From positions 1-34,943 of the forward strand of contig NZ_JAMBOG010000028.1 in the NCBI RefSeq assembly GCF_023715525.1: a stretch of 34,943 nt of DNA, in the 5' to 3' direction. Made by a program: the position numbers and the translations under genes. The stretch's first letter is position 1; each line of letters starts with the position of its first letter. The notes under the pieces were generated by a model. The model searched no databases and was not told where the DNA came from. It worked only from the letters and a program-made list of their open reading frames with translations. Source of the stretch: Kocuria rosea. Lineage in GTDB: Bacteria > Actinomycetota > Actinomycetes > Actinomycetales > Micrococcaceae. Of this stretch, positions 34,444-34,943 are shown piece by piece.

Positions 34444-34446
34444 GCT
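34441..34446 (+). promoter_or_regulatory. Candidate -10 hexamer of ndk overlapping the DUF4233 stop
   Basis: TAGGCT fits TANNNT. Its first three bases are the upstream stop codon. The predicted leader is about 33 bases. Confidence 0.4.
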
Positions 34447-34485
34447 GGGCTCCGACGTCCCTCGCAGTCCCCCGGAAGGATTCCC

Positions 34486-34902
34486 ATGACCACGGAACGC
34501 ACCCTTGTCCTCGTCAAGCCCGACGGCGTGGCCCGCGGCCTCACCGGCCAGGTCCTCGCCCGCGTCGAGGCGAAGGGCTACCGCCTCGTGGAGCTGAAGC
34601 TCCTGCACCCCCAGCGGGAGCTGCTCGAGCGCCACTACGACGAGCACCGGGGCAAGCCGTTCTTCGGTCCGCTGGTGGAGTTCATGCTCAGCGGCCCCGT
34701 CGTGGCCGCCGTCGTCGAGGGCCACCGCGTGATCGAGGGCTTCCGCTCCCTGGCCGGGACCACCGAGCCCACCACCGCCGCGCCCGGCACCATCCGCGGC
34801 GACCTCGGCCGCGACTGGGGCGAGAAGGTGCAGCAGAACATCGTGCACGGCTCGGACTCCCCGGAGTCCGCCGAGCGCGAGATCGGCATCTGGTTCGGCT
34901 GA
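34486..34902 (+). CDS. ndk: Nucleoside diphosphate kinase
   Basis: Transfers the terminal phosphate from ATP to other nucleoside diphosphates through a phospho-histidine. The 138-residue length is standard. Lys11 ([11 protein letters not shown]) binds nucleotide phosphate and His121 (NIVHGSDS) is the phosphorylated residue; GTIRGDLG (101-108) is the other conserved block. The ATG has GGAAGGA six bases upstream. It lies downstream of folC and DUF4233 and may be transcribed both with them and from its own promoter. The window ends 41 bases past its stop. Confidence 0.97.
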   Translation: MTTERTLVLVKPDGVARGLTGQVLARVEAKGYRLVELKLLHPQRELLERHYDEHRGKPFFGPLVEFMLSGPVVAAVVEGHRVIEGFRSLAGTTEPTTAAPGTIRGDLGRDWGEKVQQNIVHGSDSPESAEREIGIWFG

Positions 34903-34943
34903 CCCGCTGCCCGCGGACGACGAACGGCCCGCCTCCTCCGGGA

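Overview
The window is about 35 kb of very GC-rich DNA whose third codon positions are almost all G or C. It reads as ordinary chromosome of an actinobacterium, most likely order Micrococcales and probably Micrococcaceae (Kocuria/Micrococcus/Arthrobacter-like). The grounds are a translational T-box before ileS, a homologue of a mycothiol-dependent oxidoreductase, an MptB-type lipoglycan mannosyltransferase, paired ClpP1/ClpP2, an RpiB with Glu instead of Cys in its active-site loop, and many promoters placed so that mRNAs begin at the start codon. The genus is inference. I see no phage, insertion sequence, CRISPR array or conjugation gene, and no island of different base composition.

Layout. 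1-3.3 kb (minus): cysK, cysE and an alpha/beta hydrolase, preceded by msrA. 3.4-5.1 kb (plus): a Nif3-family protein overlapping a coiled-coil zinc-ribbon protein. 5.1-5.5 kb (minus): RNase P RNA, divergent from yaaA. 6.4-7.9 kb (minus): def, tRNA-His and orn. 8.0-9.6 kb (plus): the mannosyltransferase, then tRNA-Arg. 10.0-12.4 kb (plus): an ssb paralogue with a probable frameshift in its tail, and ettA. 12.5-14.7 kb: a TesB thioesterase (minus) divergent from a hotdog thioesterase that overlaps an unrecognised gene. 14.7-17.9 kb (minus): pepN overlapping a group II truncated haemoglobin. 18.0-19.5 kb (plus): rpiB and a Nei-type glycosylase. 19.7-20.1 kb: tRNA-Gly (minus) and tRNA-Pro (plus). 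20.2-24.6 kb (plus): tig, clpP1, clpP2, clpX. 24.7-25.3 kb: a DsbA-fold oxidoreductase. 25.4-28.0 kb (minus): valS. 28.1-34.9 kb (plus): a short-chain dehydrogenase, T-box, ileS, folC, a DUF4233 membrane protein and ndk.

How the parts work together. CysE makes O-acetylserine and CysK converts it to cysteine. The CysE chain ends in Ile, as needed for a cysteine synthase complex. Trigger factor, ClpP1P2 and ClpX form a protein-quality-control block, and a ClgR-type operator lies upstream of clpP1. RNase P RNA, four tRNAs, ValRS, IleRS, deformylase, EttA and Orn serve translation and RNA turnover. FolC, DUF4233 and Ndk follow ileS in an arrangement familiar from actinobacteria.

I found no convincing undescribed multi-gene system. 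The points most worth a second look are the frameshifted ssb tail, the CPWA active site of the mycothiol-type oxidoreductase, the unrecognised gene at 13999-14676, the set of leaderless promoters, and two terminator-like hairpins that end exactly where the next gene's -10 hexamer begins.
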